Below are positions 8,427-16,991 of a stretch of DNA of 64,000 nucleotides, in pieces. Origin of the DNA: JABWBP01 sp964522165 (GTDB taxonomy: Bacteria > Calditrichota > Calditrichia > RBG-13-44-9 > J075); NCBI GenBank assembly GCA_964522165.1, contig CAZFVV010000005.1:1-64000 (forward strand), written 5' to 3'. Position 1 is the first letter of the stretch; each line of letters begins with the position of its first letter. The notes beneath the pieces were generated by a model. The model did no database searches. It had not been told where the DNA came from and worked only from the letters and a program-made list of their open reading frames with translations. Made by a program: the position numbers and the translations under genes.

Positions 8427-10313
8427 TTAGAAAAGTTCCAATTGAAGCTCGCTTTTTGCGGCAGTAGCCAGCGAAAGCAGAAAAGCATTCCATTTTTCTT
8501 CATCAATTTTATCGATCAAATGATCGGAAAGCGCCCTTACTCCATTGGCGATTTCCTCAAAACTTAAATCGTTCGCCAGGCGATGCAACGCTAAGCGCAT
8601 CAAAATATCTTTGGTAAAGGGGCGTTTCGAGTCTAAAAAAGTAATTGAAGAAAGTAATTCACGGGTATGGCAGTGGTTTAGCAGCGCCCAGACAAAAACC
8701 GCCTCGGAAAGTTCTTCAAAGCTCAGCAAATAGCAGGTATCATCAACCATGACCGGCTTTTTATCTTCGGGAAGAAGTAACGCAAACCTCGGTTCTTTAT
8801 ATAAACCGGATACGGCAATCTTATAAGGTTTGAAGGAATAATCCCCAATCCCGAAAATTGAAAACGGGGGCGCATTTTTATAGATCGAGGATTTTCTGCG
8901 CTGCAGCAGGTGTTGATACCTTGTCAAATACGCGTATAACTTTGGATATTTTATCCTGATATAAGAAGTATTTTCGCCAATTCTGGTCTGGGGGATGATG
9001 ACCGATTTAGTGGGTCTGGAAATCACCCATTTTTTAATATCCGAGCTTTTTACCAGGCCATATACCAGCTCTTCTTCAATGTCTAACTCTTCGCTAAACC
9101 CGTTTATCAGTTTCCCTGTTTCCCGTTTGAGTTCAAATACTTTAGCGCAATCGTGTTTTACCCCCTGGCGCCACTCATAAGGCGAAAGCCCGTCATAGCG
9201 GTAATTTTCTTCATAATCGCGAATGTGGGAAATGAATTTATCGGCAACCCAGCCGAAGTCTTTTTCAATGGCGTCGGGATTCTGGAAATTGGATGCCCGG
9301 CAATGAAATCGAGATTCCCTTTCATTTAATTTGCAAGTAAATAAGGAGGCTTCTACGGCGGCATTGAAGTGTTTTTTGGCATCAATTTGCAGCGCTCGCA
9401 AGCCGGAAATTCGGTATTTCTTTTTGGGAAGCTCATAAACGATGTTTTTGATTACCGAATTTTTTGCCAGCATTGCCAGCCAGCCATCACAATTTGAAAA
9501 CTCCTCTAACATCATTAAAATGATATATTCGCAAATATCGAAATTGCCTTTGCCGGTAATGGCGTCTAATCCTTTATGGTTTTTGAAATTTGATTTATCC
9601 GGCAGATTATTGGAATCTAAGGCGCTTAGTTCCGAATTCGTTACCCAGGGCGGATTGCCCAGGATCAATAAATTTTTATCTTTTATGAACGGCGCTATGG
9701 TTCGGAAATCGAATTTAAAAATATCCGCCTGGTAGAGAAGGACGGAAGGCTTATTTGCTGATGGATAATCCAGAAAAAATTCCAGGATTTTAAATTTTGT
9801 CTCCCAGTAGTATGGGGGATAAATCTCGATACCCATGATCAATTCGCACTGGGGAAAAGATTTCAGAGAAGAAATCAAGAAAGAGCCTTTACCAAAAGTG
9901 GGCTCGAGTATAACCGCCGGTTGGATATTCCGGGTTTTTAGCCAATAACAAATCAGATCCGTAAGCTCATTGGGGGTTTGGAAATCGCCATACTCTCTCC
10001 TGCTGATGGCTTCCTGAATCGAATACACCGGTTTCATACATTCCTTAAAATCAGAAAATTCCTCCGGGGTTCTGAAAAAATCATTTATCCCGGATAATTC
10101 CAATAAAATTTGATTCGCTTTTACCCAGTTATCAACGGGAATCATTCTATCTTTCAGGAATTCTAAGTCCTTCGGTTTTAATTTTTCGGTATAGGTTCCC
10201 ACCGCCTTGCCATCGATGATCCCATATAAATCCGGGTTATCATAATTGGATTCCTGAATACAGAAATTTTCCGCTTCGCTAATCAGCAAATCAATCGTAA
10301 GTCTTGCTTTCAT
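8427..10313 (-). CDS. DNA adenine N6-methyltransferase (Eco57I/TaqI-like class I MTase)
   Basis: A 628-aa SAM-dependent DNA methyltransferase. Motif I is ILEPTFGKGSFLI near residue 137 and the catalytic motif IV is NPPW (LLILGNPPWVTNSEL near residue 220), which marks N6-adenine methylation. The ~250-residue C-terminal part would hold the target-recognition region. No endonuclease motif (PD-xK or HNH) is evident, and no separate restriction gene lies beside it. It may be an orphan methylase or belong to a degenerate restriction system. It is visibly AT-richer than the xdh genes, with many A/T third positions. It forms a run with the nucleotidyltransferase, PIN and antitoxin genes that splits the xdh operon, so it is probably horizontally acquired. 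Confidence 0.85.
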   Translation of the reverse strand: MKARLTIDLLISEAENFCIQESNYDNPDLYGIIDGKAVGTYTEKLKPKDLEFLKDRMIPVDNWVKANQILLELSGINDFFRTPEEFSDFKECMKPVYSIQEAISRREYGDFQTPNELTDLICYWLKTRNIQPAVILEPTFGKGSFLISSLKSFPQCELIMGIEIYPPYYWETKFKILEFFLDYPSANKPSVLLYQADIFKFDFRTIAPFIKDKNLLILGNPPWVTNSELSALDSNNLPDKSNFKNHKGLDAITGKGNFDICEYIILMMLEEFSNCDGWLAMLAKNSVIKNIVYELPKKKYRISGLRALQIDAKKHFNAAVEASLFTCKLNERESRFHCRASNFQNPDAIEKDFGWVADKFISHIRDYEENYRYDGLSPYEWRQGVKHDCAKVFELKRETGKLINGFSEELDIEEELVYGLVKSSDIKKWVISRPTKSVIIPQTRIGENTSYIRIKYPKLYAYLTRYQHLLQRRKSSIYKNAPPFSIFGIGDYSFKPYKIAVSGLYKEPRFALLLPEDKKPVMVDDTCYLLSFEELSEAVFVWALLNHCHTRELLSSITFLDSKRPFTKDILMRLALHRLANDLSFEEIANGVRALSDHLIDKIDEEKWNAFLLSLATAAKSELQLELF

Positions 10314-10334
10314 CTCTTTGTTTTGCTCACCTTC

Positions 10335-10853
10335 TTACAACTGTTCTTTGATCTCTTCCGGTAAGAGCGTTTCCAGGTGCGGATAGGCTTCTACCAGGCG
10401 AAATATATCCGCCAAATCTTTCTGGCGCTTGCTTTTGCGCCGCTGGGAGTCCAGGTAGGCCCAGATTTTGCCCTGTAAAACATCTTCCAACGCGGCAACC
10501 CTCATCTCATAGCCAATAATTTCTTTATTCACCGCCCGGCCGATAAAAGCTTGATACCGCGCATCGGTTTGGAGTTGAATCCGCAGGCTGGATTGGGAAT
10601 GGGTCAAATTCAGGCTGTGGGAAAACTCCTTGACGGTGAATATTTTTGCCGCGGCTTTCTTTAGCTTTGCCAGCGAATCCGCCGCAACAATCAAGTCCAG
10701 GTCTAAACTGACCACCGGTTCGACGTAGGCATTTACCGCTAATCCACCAACAACGCAATAAGAAATTCCCATTTCATGCAGCAGATTCAGAAACTGCTGC
10801 ACAACATCGGTTTGCCCATTGGCCAGGCGGTTTAAAAATTGTTTGGGGGTCAT
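10335..10853 (-). CDS. AbiEii/MNT-like nucleotidyltransferase
   Basis: A 172-aa protein with the minimal nucleotidyltransferase signature: a GG pair followed by the metal-binding DxD (GGLAVNAYVEPVVSLDLDL, residues ~37-56). A helical second half includes a predicted DNA/RNA-facing basic run (DSQRRKSKRQKDLADI). Proteins of this type are common in AbiE-like and MNT/HEPN toxin-antitoxin systems and in genomic islands. No HEPN or AbiEi partner is next to it; the neighbours are a PIN toxin upstream (15 bp) and a DNA methylase downstream (21 bp). The start lacks a clear ribosome-binding site. The family assignment is good; the role is inferred from context. Confidence 0.72.
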   Translation of the reverse strand: MTPKQFLNRLANGQTDVVQQFLNLLHEMGISYCVVGGLAVNAYVEPVVSLDLDLIVAADSLAKLKKAAAKIFTVKEFSHSLNLTHSQSSLRIQLQTDARYQAFIGRAVNKEIIGYEMRVAALEDVLQGKIWAYLDSQRRKSKRQKDLADIFRLVEAYPHLETLLPEEIKEQL

Positions 10854-10868
10854 GATATATTTTTTTGA

Positions 10869-11270
10869 TTACAGAAAAGGATCAATAATGGTCAATGAGT
10901 TCTCAATCAACTGGTTATGCTGCAAATCTTCACTGTAGATTTTGACACAGTTGCTTTCCAATGCAGAAGCCAGTATAAGGCTGTCAAAATACGAATAACT
11001 GTATTTCCGGGCAAGATTAAGAGCTGATGCAACCATAGAGATATTGACGATTTTGATTTCACACGTTTGCTTCAAAAGATTGAATAAACCATCAATGTCA
11101 TCATACGATAGTCCAAGCTTGCGAAGGCAAACATTAATAACCTCATTAATTACCTGGGTGGAAATGATGGGGTGTATTCTCAACAGTGACTTTGCTATAT
11201 CTTTTTTGCGTTTGTCATTTCCAAACGCATAAATAAGAATGTTTGAATCTAAAAATGTTTTATCGCTCAT
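10869..11270 (-). CDS. PIN-domain ribonuclease toxin (VapC-like)
   Basis: A 133-aa PIN domain. The four acidic residues expected for the metal site are all present: Asp in TFLDSNILIYAF (residue 8), Glu in TQVINEVINVC, Asp in YSYFDSLILASAL and Asp in IYSEDLQHN. The start has a strong AGGAGG, and the ATG lies inside the end of the upstream antitoxin gene (11-bp overlap), which is the usual toxin-antitoxin arrangement. VapC toxins cleave tRNA or rRNA. The protein seems intact, unlike the second PIN gene at 54.3 kb. It forms a cassette with the upstream 66-aa gene inside the xdh operon. Confidence 0.85.
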   Translation of the reverse strand: MSDKTFLDSNILIYAFGNDKRKKDIAKSLLRIHPIISTQVINEVINVCLRKLGLSYDDIDGLFNLLKQTCEIKIVNISMVASALNLARKYSYSYFDSLILASALESNCVKIYSEDLQHNQLIENSLTIIDPFL

Positions 11271-11460
11271 TAGCCTCCTCTCTGTCGAATTTGAGTTGGC
11301 TTAAGTTAAAATTAAAACGAGCAAAAAATTGATCGATCTCGTCAATAATTTGATCAATTATCTCAATCTCTAAAATAATTTTCTCTTCCTCTATATTTTT
11401 AAGTTTCCCTACCCTGGGAATTAAAAATCCATCTTTAACTTTTGTTGCTTCTATCTTCAT
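11260..11460 (-). CDS. Small antitoxin partner of the PIN toxin
   Basis: The start is chosen at MKIEATKVKDGFLIPRVG (66 aa), because GGAG lies 6 bp upstream. A longer in-frame reading would overlap the end of xdhB. The opening beta-strand pattern followed by a charged helical tail (IDQIIDEIDQFFARF) is typical of small antitoxins whose C-terminus wraps around a PIN partner. It overlaps the PIN gene by 11 bp, and only 22 bp separate it from the xdhB stop. No named antitoxin family could be assigned from reading alone. Confidence 0.7.
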   Translation of the reverse strand: MKIEATKVKDGFLIPRVGKLKNIEEEKIILEIEIIDQIIDEIDQFFARFNFNLSQLKFDREEANER

Positions 11461-11482
11461 GGTTGGCTCCGTAATTTGGCTA

Positions 11483-13813
11483 TTACTCGATTGAAACACT
11501 CTCTTGTTCTTTAATTTTTTCTTTTTCATATTTTCTATCTCCTAAAATAGCCAGTTCTTCCCCGGAATACAACTTCATCAACACCCGCTCCGGGGTCATG
11601 GGGGCGTGAAAACCGAATTCCTTCTGGGGGCGGAATGCTTTCATGGCCTCCCGGATGGCGAAGAAGACCCCGATGCCGTACATCAACGGCGGCTCGCCCA
11701 CCGCTTTGGAGCCGTAAGGCCCCCAGGGATTTTCCGCGTCTTCCAACAGCGTTACTTGCAAATCGTCGGGCATGAAATAGACTTCCGGCGTTTTGTAGCT
11801 GGCCAGGGCGTTGGAGAGCAGCCGGCCTTTTTCATCGAACTGTAAATCTTCCATGGTCATCCAGCCCAGCCCCTGCGCCAGCCCGCCTTCGATCTGCCCC
11901 AAATCCACTAAGCGGTTGACCGGGCGGCAGAGATCATGTACCAGTTTCACCGCGTCGATCTCGTAAGCGCCGCGCAGGCAATCCACCGTGACTTCGATAA
12001 TCGCCGCGCCGTACACGTGATAGGCGAAGGGATGTCCCTTCTCTTTGGTTTTGTCGAAACTGATTTTGGGCGTGGCGTAAAAGGCGTGGGCGGAAAGAGC
12101 GGTGCGGGAAAAGTATGCCGCTTGCACCAGGCGGTTCCAGTCCCAGCCGGTTTCCTTTCCATTATATAATATCTTTTCGCCTACCATGGCGATCTGGCCG
12201 GTATCTTCCAGTTTCAGTTCCCGGGCTGCCACCTCTTTCAAACGCTCTAAAATTTGAGTGACCGCGCTCATGGTCGCCTTGCCGTACAAATCGGTAGAGG
12301 CGCTGGCGGCGGTAGGGGACATATTGGCGATCCGGGTGGTATTGGTGCTCTCGATCTTGATGCGCTCTTCCCCGATGCCGAAGCTTCGCGCCGCAATATT
12401 GGCAATCTTGGTATTGATCCCCTGGCCCATCTCCACCCCGCCGGTGGTGACGCTCACGCTGCCGTCGGTGTACACGTGCACTAATGCGCTGCCCTGGTTC
12501 ATGAACGTGGCGGTAAAGGAGATGCCGAAACAGATCGGCATGACCGCGAACCCTTTTTTGATCTCGAAATGCTCGCGGTTGAACTGCTCGATCCGGCTGC
12601 GGATTTCCGGAAGGCGGTATTTCCCTTGCGCGGTCTGCCAGGTGATTTGCGCCCGGGCCTGTTCGGCAATTTGCCCGTAGGGAAACATATCGCCGTCTTT
12701 CAACAAATTTTTCTGCTGAATTTCCTCCCGCGGCATTCCTGACGCTTCCGCCGCTTTGGCGATGGCGCTTTCGATAACGAACATCGCCTGCGGGCCGCCG
12801 AATCCCCGGAAGGCGGTGAAAGGGGGCAGGTTGGTGCGGCAGGAGGCGGCAAAGATGCGCACGTTGGGAATGAAATAAGCGTTGGCGCTGTGGAAAAGAG
12901 TGCGTTCTAAAATCGCGGGAGACAAATCCGCGGTCGCCCCGGCGTTTTGATAGTGCTTCGCCTCGTAGGCCAGGATTTGGCCCTCCCTGCTCAGCCCGAT
13001 CTTGAAATCCGAAGAATAGGGGTGGCGCTTGCCGGTCATTTTCAGGTCTTCGTGGCGGGAGAGCAGCAGCTCCGCCGGCTTTTGGGTATGCCAGGCGGCC
13101 AGCGCGGCCAGGCAGGCCCAGGCGGTGGCCTGGTCTTCTTTTCCGCCGAATCCCCCGCCTAACCGCTTCACTTCCACTTCGATTTTATGGTTTGCTACCC
13201 CTAACACCTTGGCAGCGTGTTTCTGCACCGCGTAAGGGCTTTGGGTGGAAGAATAAATTTTGAGGATGCCGCCCTCCTGCGGCAGCGCCCGCGCCGCCTG
13301 GGTTTCCAGGTAGAGGTGTTCCTGCCCGCCGACGTCGCAGCGGCCTTCCACTACCAGGTCGCATTTCTCCCAGGCCGCGTCGATGTCGCCGAGGGAAAAG
13401 GTGCGGGCAGCGCCGATGATTTCCCCGCGCGCGAACGCTTCCCGGGGATCGGTGATGGGCGGGAGTTCCTCTATTTCTAAGGAGATTCCCTCCAGCGCCT
13501 TGCGCACGATGGCCGGGTCTTTCCCCACCACCAGCGCCACCGGCTGGCCGATGTAGCTTACCTTCCCCGCCGCTAACAGCGGCTCGTCCTGGATCAGGGG
13601 GCCGATCTGGTTTTCCCCGGGAATATCCACCGCGCTCAGCACCGCGACAACTCCTTCCATTGCCAGCGCGTTGGCGGGATCAATGCGGAGTATCTTTCCG
13701 TGCGCCACCGGGGAGGAAAACACCGCGGCGTGCAGCATGTCCGCCGGCTGGGGCAAATCGCCCAGGTATTGGGATTCGCCCCGGGTGTGCAGGGCAGCGT
13801 CGATGTGTTTCAT
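11483..13813 (-). CDS. xdhB: Xanthine dehydrogenase molybdopterin-binding subunit
   Basis: A 776-aa large subunit of the xanthine oxidase family, close to the length of the Rhodobacter-type XdhB. Visible landmarks are the GGGFGGKED cofactor-binding loop near residue 220, LLSRHEDLKMTGKRHP, the FRGFGGPQ loop (FTAFRGFGGPQAM) bearing the purine-contacting Arg, GGVEMGQGINTK, and the VGEPPL motif (GSKAVGEPPLMYG) containing the catalytic Glu near residue 735. All are intact, so this should be an active molybdenum hydroxylase, most likely on xanthine, hypoxanthine or a related purine. AAGGAA precedes the ATG. It is separated from its FeS/FAD partner by a broken DUF4160 gene, a DUF2442 gene and a terminal-inverted-repeat element. 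Confidence 0.9.
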   Translation of the reverse strand: MKHIDAALHTRGESQYLGDLPQPADMLHAAVFSSPVAHGKILRIDPANALAMEGVVAVLSAVDIPGENQIGPLIQDEPLLAAGKVSYIGQPVALVVGKDPAIVRKALEGISLEIEELPPITDPREAFARGEIIGAARTFSLGDIDAAWEKCDLVVEGRCDVGGQEHLYLETQAARALPQEGGILKIYSSTQSPYAVQKHAAKVLGVANHKIEVEVKRLGGGFGGKEDQATAWACLAALAAWHTQKPAELLLSRHEDLKMTGKRHPYSSDFKIGLSREGQILAYEAKHYQNAGATADLSPAILERTLFHSANAYFIPNVRIFAASCRTNLPPFTAFRGFGGPQAMFVIESAIAKAAEASGMPREEIQQKNLLKDGDMFPYGQIAEQARAQITWQTAQGKYRLPEIRSRIEQFNREHFEIKKGFAVMPICFGISFTATFMNQGSALVHVYTDGSVSVTTGGVEMGQGINTKIANIAARSFGIGEERIKIESTNTTRIANMSPTAASASTDLYGKATMSAVTQILERLKEVAARELKLEDTGQIAMVGEKILYNGKETGWDWNRLVQAAYFSRTALSAHAFYATPKISFDKTKEKGHPFAYHVYGAAIIEVTVDCLRGAYEIDAVKLVHDLCRPVNRLVDLGQIEGGLAQGLGWMTMEDLQFDEKGRLLSNALASYKTPEVYFMPDDLQVTLLEDAENPWGPYGSKAVGEPPLMYGIGVFFAIREAMKAFRPQKEFGFHAPMTPERVLMKLYSGEELAILGDRKYEKEKIKEQESVSIE

Positions 13814-13853
13814 GGCCGGGTTCCTTAACTTAGAATTTCAACTTAAGCCCTAA

Positions 13854-14058
13854 TGTTACGCAAGTTCATTACGCAGGGATAAATCCCTACAAAATTAGGG
13901 CAGGATTGATATCTCCAATAAATCCCCGATCTAAAGATCGGGGCTATTAAAGCCTTGCATAAACATTGAATAGCCCTGCGATTCATCGCGGGGAGGGCTG
14001 TGAATGCTCCTCAAAATTGTGAGGGGATTTATCCCCGAGCCATGACCAGTGCGTAACA
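13854..14058. repeat. Element with 9-bp terminal inverted repeats, copy 1
   Basis: It begins with TGTTACGCA and ends with TGCGTAACA; on the right the shared string continues as TGCGTAACATCAGT. The interior contains smaller palindromes (ATCCCCGATCTAAAGATCGG) and no gene. A second copy with the same ends but a different interior lies at 17735-17891. The form resembles a MITE or a non-autonomous palindromic repeat. It sits between xdhB and the broken DUF4160 gene. Confidence 0.6.
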
Positions 14059-14070
14059 TCAGTTAAGTCT

Positions 14071-14322
14071 TTATTTCAAGGGGGCTATCTGACCCAAAGG
14101 TTGATAATTTCTGGCTTTTTCCCATAAATCATTCAATTCATCCTGATGCAAAGAAGCCTATTCCATAACCATTCCAAATGCCCCTGGCGGCAATTTCCCG
14201 GAAATAATTGCCAGGTTTATTAATGCTTCAGCATCTCCATACTCAGCATGGAAATGAGGCGGAGGATGATCTTTAAAATACATTCTGATCACAATCCCGT
14301 GAAATCGGCTGATCTCAGGCAT
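14071..14322 (-). pseudogene. DUF4160 gene interrupted by an in-frame amber codon
   Basis: Reading from the ATG at 14322 gives MPEISRFHGIVIRMYFKDHP, then PPHFHAEYGDAEALI, which is the DUF4160 signature. The frame meets TAG at 14158-14160 (codon 55) and continues in frame as ASLHQDELNDLWEKARNY to a TAA at 14071. DUF4160 proteins carry a Trp at this point (LEWA.LHQ.EL), so one G-to-A change of TGG explains the stop. The full length (83 codons) matches the family. DUF4160 genes usually pair with DUF2442 genes, and this one overlaps the DUF2442 gene by 8 bp. The truncated 54-residue product would lack the C-terminal helix. Confidence 0.8.
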
Positions 14323-14599
14323 TAGCTGTCTCAATTTTCAGATTTCCAAAAACTTCTTCAGGCGTCTTCCCGGTTATTTCCATATAAACTGCATCAGGGC
14401 ATATCTCGATCTCTTCACTCCAGGCGATCTGCCCGCTACTGCCGATATACACCATTTGAAAGTTCTTATAATCATTCCACAAAGAGAAAACTCCCTTTCC
14501 TGCCAGGGCAGAAAGATCGACTTCTCCTTCCACTCCGTCGGAGTATTTCACCCATAGTTTATAGTTTTCTAAGGGTTTCACTTGAATTGGTTTAAACAT
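14315..14599 (-). CDS. DUF2442 protein
   Basis: A 94-aa protein starting at MFKPIQVKPLENYKLWVKY, chosen because GAGGAG lies 8 bp before that ATG. The pattern YSDGVEGEVDLSAL...FSLWND...IAWSEEIEICPDAVY is the DUF2442 core. Members are widely paired with DUF4160 or sit in toxin-antitoxin-like cassettes; no biochemical function is established that I know of. It is the first gene after xdhA (28 bp gap) and overlaps the following DUF4160 pseudogene by 8 bp. The order (DUF2442 first) is the reverse of the arrangement I consider usual. Confidence 0.8.
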   Translation of the reverse strand: MFKPIQVKPLENYKLWVKYSDGVEGEVDLSALAGKGVFSLWNDYKNFQMVYIGSSGQIAWSEEIEICPDAVYMEITGKTPEEVFGNLKIETANA

Positions 14600-14627
14600 T
14601 AGATTTACTCCTCTCAGGTTACTTTTC

Positions 14628-16076
14628 TCAAGTAATGAAGCCACTTTCCAGTAACTCCCTTACTGTTACGTACCCCGGAAACAACTTCACAAAATGCGCG
14701 AAGAGCAACTGCCGGGCGAGCAGGCGCTTGTATTCCGCGGAGCCGCGAACGTCGCTGATGGGGGAAATCTCCTGTTGGGCAATCACTGCCGCCTGTGCGA
14801 CAGTTTCCGGAGTGATTTCTTTTTCAGCTAAGAATTCGCAAGTGCAGCGCATAAACAAGGGAATGGGCGCCACCCCACCCACGCTCAAATTCACTTTTTG
14901 AATGACCCGGTCCCGGGTGGTAATCTTGATGGCGCTGTTCACGCTGGCAATGTCGAGGCACTTGCGTTTGGAGACTTTCTCGAAGTTGATCCGCGCTGCG
15001 GGAGAAGGTTTCGGGAAAACGATTTCGCTGACCATTTCCGCAGGCTTCTTGGCGAGCTGTTTGTATCCTTTGTAGAATTCCGTAAGGGGAAGCTTGCGCG
15101 ATTTTTGCCCGTTTTGCAGTATCAACGTAGTATCCAGCGCCAGCAGCAAAATGGTCATATCCCCGATGGGCGAGGCGTTGACGATATTGCCCCCTAAGGT
15201 GGCGCGGTTGCGGATTTGCCAGGAAGCGTTCCGGTGCATGTAGGATTGGATGCCCGGTATCGCCTGTCGGACCAGCGGATGGGCGGCAAATTCTTCAAAA
15301 GTGGTCAACGCGCCCAGCCGGATTTCGCCATCCTTTGCGGAAATTCCCTTCATTTCCGGGTGCAGGTTCAGTACCGCTACCCGCATATCCGGCAGCGCCT
15401 CGCCGCGCTGCACGTACAGATCCGTTCCCCCGGCGATGAAGACTTCCGGCTTCTGCCGGCCGTTTGCAGAGGGAGGGGATTGGATTGCCCGCAATCTCTC
15501 CGCAATCTCCCGAAAATATTCCGGCAGCATCCCCTTCGCAATCATCTGTGCGATGTTTTCCGATTTGCTGCCGCTGCTCCCCAGTTTTGCAGCATCCTTG
15601 ATGATCAATTCCCCGGCGCGTTTCAGCGAGGCATACCCGGTGCAGCGGCAGAGGTGGCCGCTGAGCGCGTATTTAACATCTTCAGCGCTGAGCGAGGCGC
15701 CCTTTTCCATCAGTCGGGCGGTAAGGGAGACCACGATGCCCGGGGTGCAGAATCCGCACTGGGTGGCGCCTTCGGCGACAATCGCATCCTGCACCGGGGA
15801 GAGGTGTTGCATGTTCAATCCCTCCACGGTTACCAAATGCTTGCCGGCCAACTCGCCCAGGGGCACTAAGCAGGAAGTTACCGGGGTATAGCTAACCCCG
15901 TTGCCGCGCAATTCCCCGATCAGCGCCGCGCAGGCCCCGCAATCGCCTTCTTTGCAGCCTTCCTTGGTTCCCATGAGCATGGCCCGGCGGCGCAGGAAAT
16001 CCAGAACCAACATGCCCGGCGGCTCCGCGGCCGCTATTTCCTGCCGGTTCAACACAAAACGGATGGGAGAAAACAT
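14628..16076 (-). CDS. xdhA: Xanthine dehydrogenase FeS/FAD subunit (fused)
   Basis: The start is set at MFSPIRFVLN (482 aa), where AAGGAAG is 8 bp upstream. The N-terminal ~165 residues hold the two [2Fe-2S] clusters: plant-type CKEGDCGAC near residue 40 and alpha-helical CGFC...CRCTGY (ATQCGFCTPGIV, GHLCRCTGYASL). The C-terminal part is the FAD-binding domain of the CO dehydrogenase M-subunit type (FIAGGTDLYVQRG near 200, ATLGGNIVNASPIGD near 275). This fused FeS-FAD order is that of Rhodobacter-type XdhA, whereas E. coli keeps the FAD part separate as YgfM. It transfers electrons from the molybdenum site in XdhB to NAD+. It is the first gene of the cluster and diverges from the membrane protein/regulator pair. 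Confidence 0.9.
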   Translation of the reverse strand: MFSPIRFVLNRQEIAAAEPPGMLVLDFLRRRAMLMGTKEGCKEGDCGACAALIGELRGNGVSYTPVTSCLVPLGELAGKHLVTVEGLNMQHLSPVQDAIVAEGATQCGFCTPGIVVSLTARLMEKGASLSAEDVKYALSGHLCRCTGYASLKRAGELIIKDAAKLGSSGSKSENIAQMIAKGMLPEYFREIAERLRAIQSPPSANGRQKPEVFIAGGTDLYVQRGEALPDMRVAVLNLHPEMKGISAKDGEIRLGALTTFEEFAAHPLVRQAIPGIQSYMHRNASWQIRNRATLGGNIVNASPIGDMTILLLALDTTLILQNGQKSRKLPLTEFYKGYKQLAKKPAEMVSEIVFPKPSPAARINFEKVSKRKCLDIASVNSAIKITTRDRVIQKVNLSVGGVAPIPLFMRCTCEFLAEKEITPETVAQAAVIAQQEISPISDVRGSAEYKRLLARQLLFAHFVKLFPGYVTVRELLESGFIT

Positions 16077-16268
16077 ATCTGCTTCCTTTCCGGTTCTAAG
16101 CTTAAGCAGAGTATAAATGAGCAGGCCCCTAAATGCAATAGAAAAGTAGGGGCGCAAGGGGCGTTCAGGGGCAGGGGAGCCAACACCTCCCAGCCATTGA
16201 TCCCGCGGGCGCATCACAAAAAATAGAGGTATGGCCAGCTTTTAAATTTTTTATCCAGAAAAAAGTTA

Positions 16269-16285
16269 ACTTTGCATTGCAAAGT
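16269..16285. promoter_or_regulatory. Candidate operator palindrome, site 1
   Basis: A perfect 17-bp inverted repeat with a one-base centre, ACTTTGCATTGCAAAGT, 47 bp before the start of the membrane-protein gene and in the divergent region with xdhA. A sister site with the same CTTTG(C/T)A-N-T(A/G)CAAAG form follows the operon at 17464. It would fit binding by the dimeric winged-helix regulator encoded in the same operon; this is inference. Confidence 0.5.
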
Positions 16286-16331
16286 ATTTTCTGATAGCAT
16301 AAATTGTTCCCCCATTCATAAGGAGATGTAC

Positions 16332-16991
16332 ATGATTGCCAATCACGTCCACCATGCGCTGGCCCAGGTTCGGGAGTTGCAGCAGAAGATTTTGGAAAAC
16401 CAACGTTTCAAAGGCTACTCCGGAAGGGCGCGGGCGATATGCGGTTGCGTCGCGCTTCTGGCCGCTTTCATTATGAACTCTTCGTTTTTTCCCCAGAATC
16501 CCCGCTCCCACGTGCTGGGATGGGGCGTGGTGGCGTTGTTCGGAATCCTGCTGAATTTCGGCGCCTTGATCCACTGGTTCTTGTTCGATCCCCAGGTGAA
16601 GCGGAATATTCGCAAGCTAAAACCCACCCTGGATGCCTTGCCGGCCATCCTGGTGGGAGCGGTGATGACCGTTACCATGCTGCACAGCGGCCTCCCCCAA
16701 TACCTCTTCGGCATCTGGATGAGCCTGTTCGGGCTGGCCAACCTTGCCTCCCGCCACGTACTGCCGAAAAGAATCTGGATGGTCGGCGCTTACTACATTG
16801 TGTGCGGCTCCATTTTCCTCTTATTTCCCAGCGTCTCATTCCCTAATCCCTGGCCGATTGGCATCGTCTTTTTCGTGGGGGAATGGGCGGGAGGAATTAT
16901 CCTCCATTTCGACGACCTCCAGAATCTTTCCGCCAGTGATATTTTAACCATTTTCAACGCGAAGGAGAATAAGCATGTCCAGCATATATGA
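16332..16991 (+). CDS. Six-helix integral membrane protein, unknown function
   Basis: The start is taken at MIANHVHHALAQ (219 aa), with AAGGAG 7 bp upstream; the earlier in-frame starts lack a ribosome-binding site. After ~45 cytoplasmic residues there are about six hydrophobic segments: around ICGCVALLAAFIMNSSFF, GWGVVALFGILLNFGALI, ILVGAVMTVTML, YLFGIWMSLFGLANLA, MVGAYYIVCGSIFLLF and IGIVFFVGEWAGGIIL. No catalytic or transport motif is recognisable. Its last 17 bases overlap the regulator gene, so the two are translationally coupled. The pairing of a small multi-pass protein with a winged-helix repressor suggests a stress- or ligand-responsive membrane function, not more. Confidence 0.7.
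   Translation: MIANHVHHALAQVRELQQKILENQRFKGYSGRARAICGCVALLAAFIMNSSFFPQNPRSHVLGWGVVALFGILLNFGALIHWFLFDPQVKRNIRKLKPTLDALPAILVGAVMTVTMLHSGLPQYLFGIWMSLFGLANLASRHVLPKRIWMVGAYYIVCGSIFLLFPSVSFPNPWPIGIVFFVGEWAGGIILHFDDLQNLSASDILTIFNAKENKHVQHI

Noticed and set aside
14158..14160. TAG as a recoded sense codon (pyrrolysine or Trp)
   Set aside because: Other genes here end at TAG normally (rpmE, cca, the TolC-family gene), RF1 is present, and no suppressor tRNA is seen, so a nonsense mutation is simpler.
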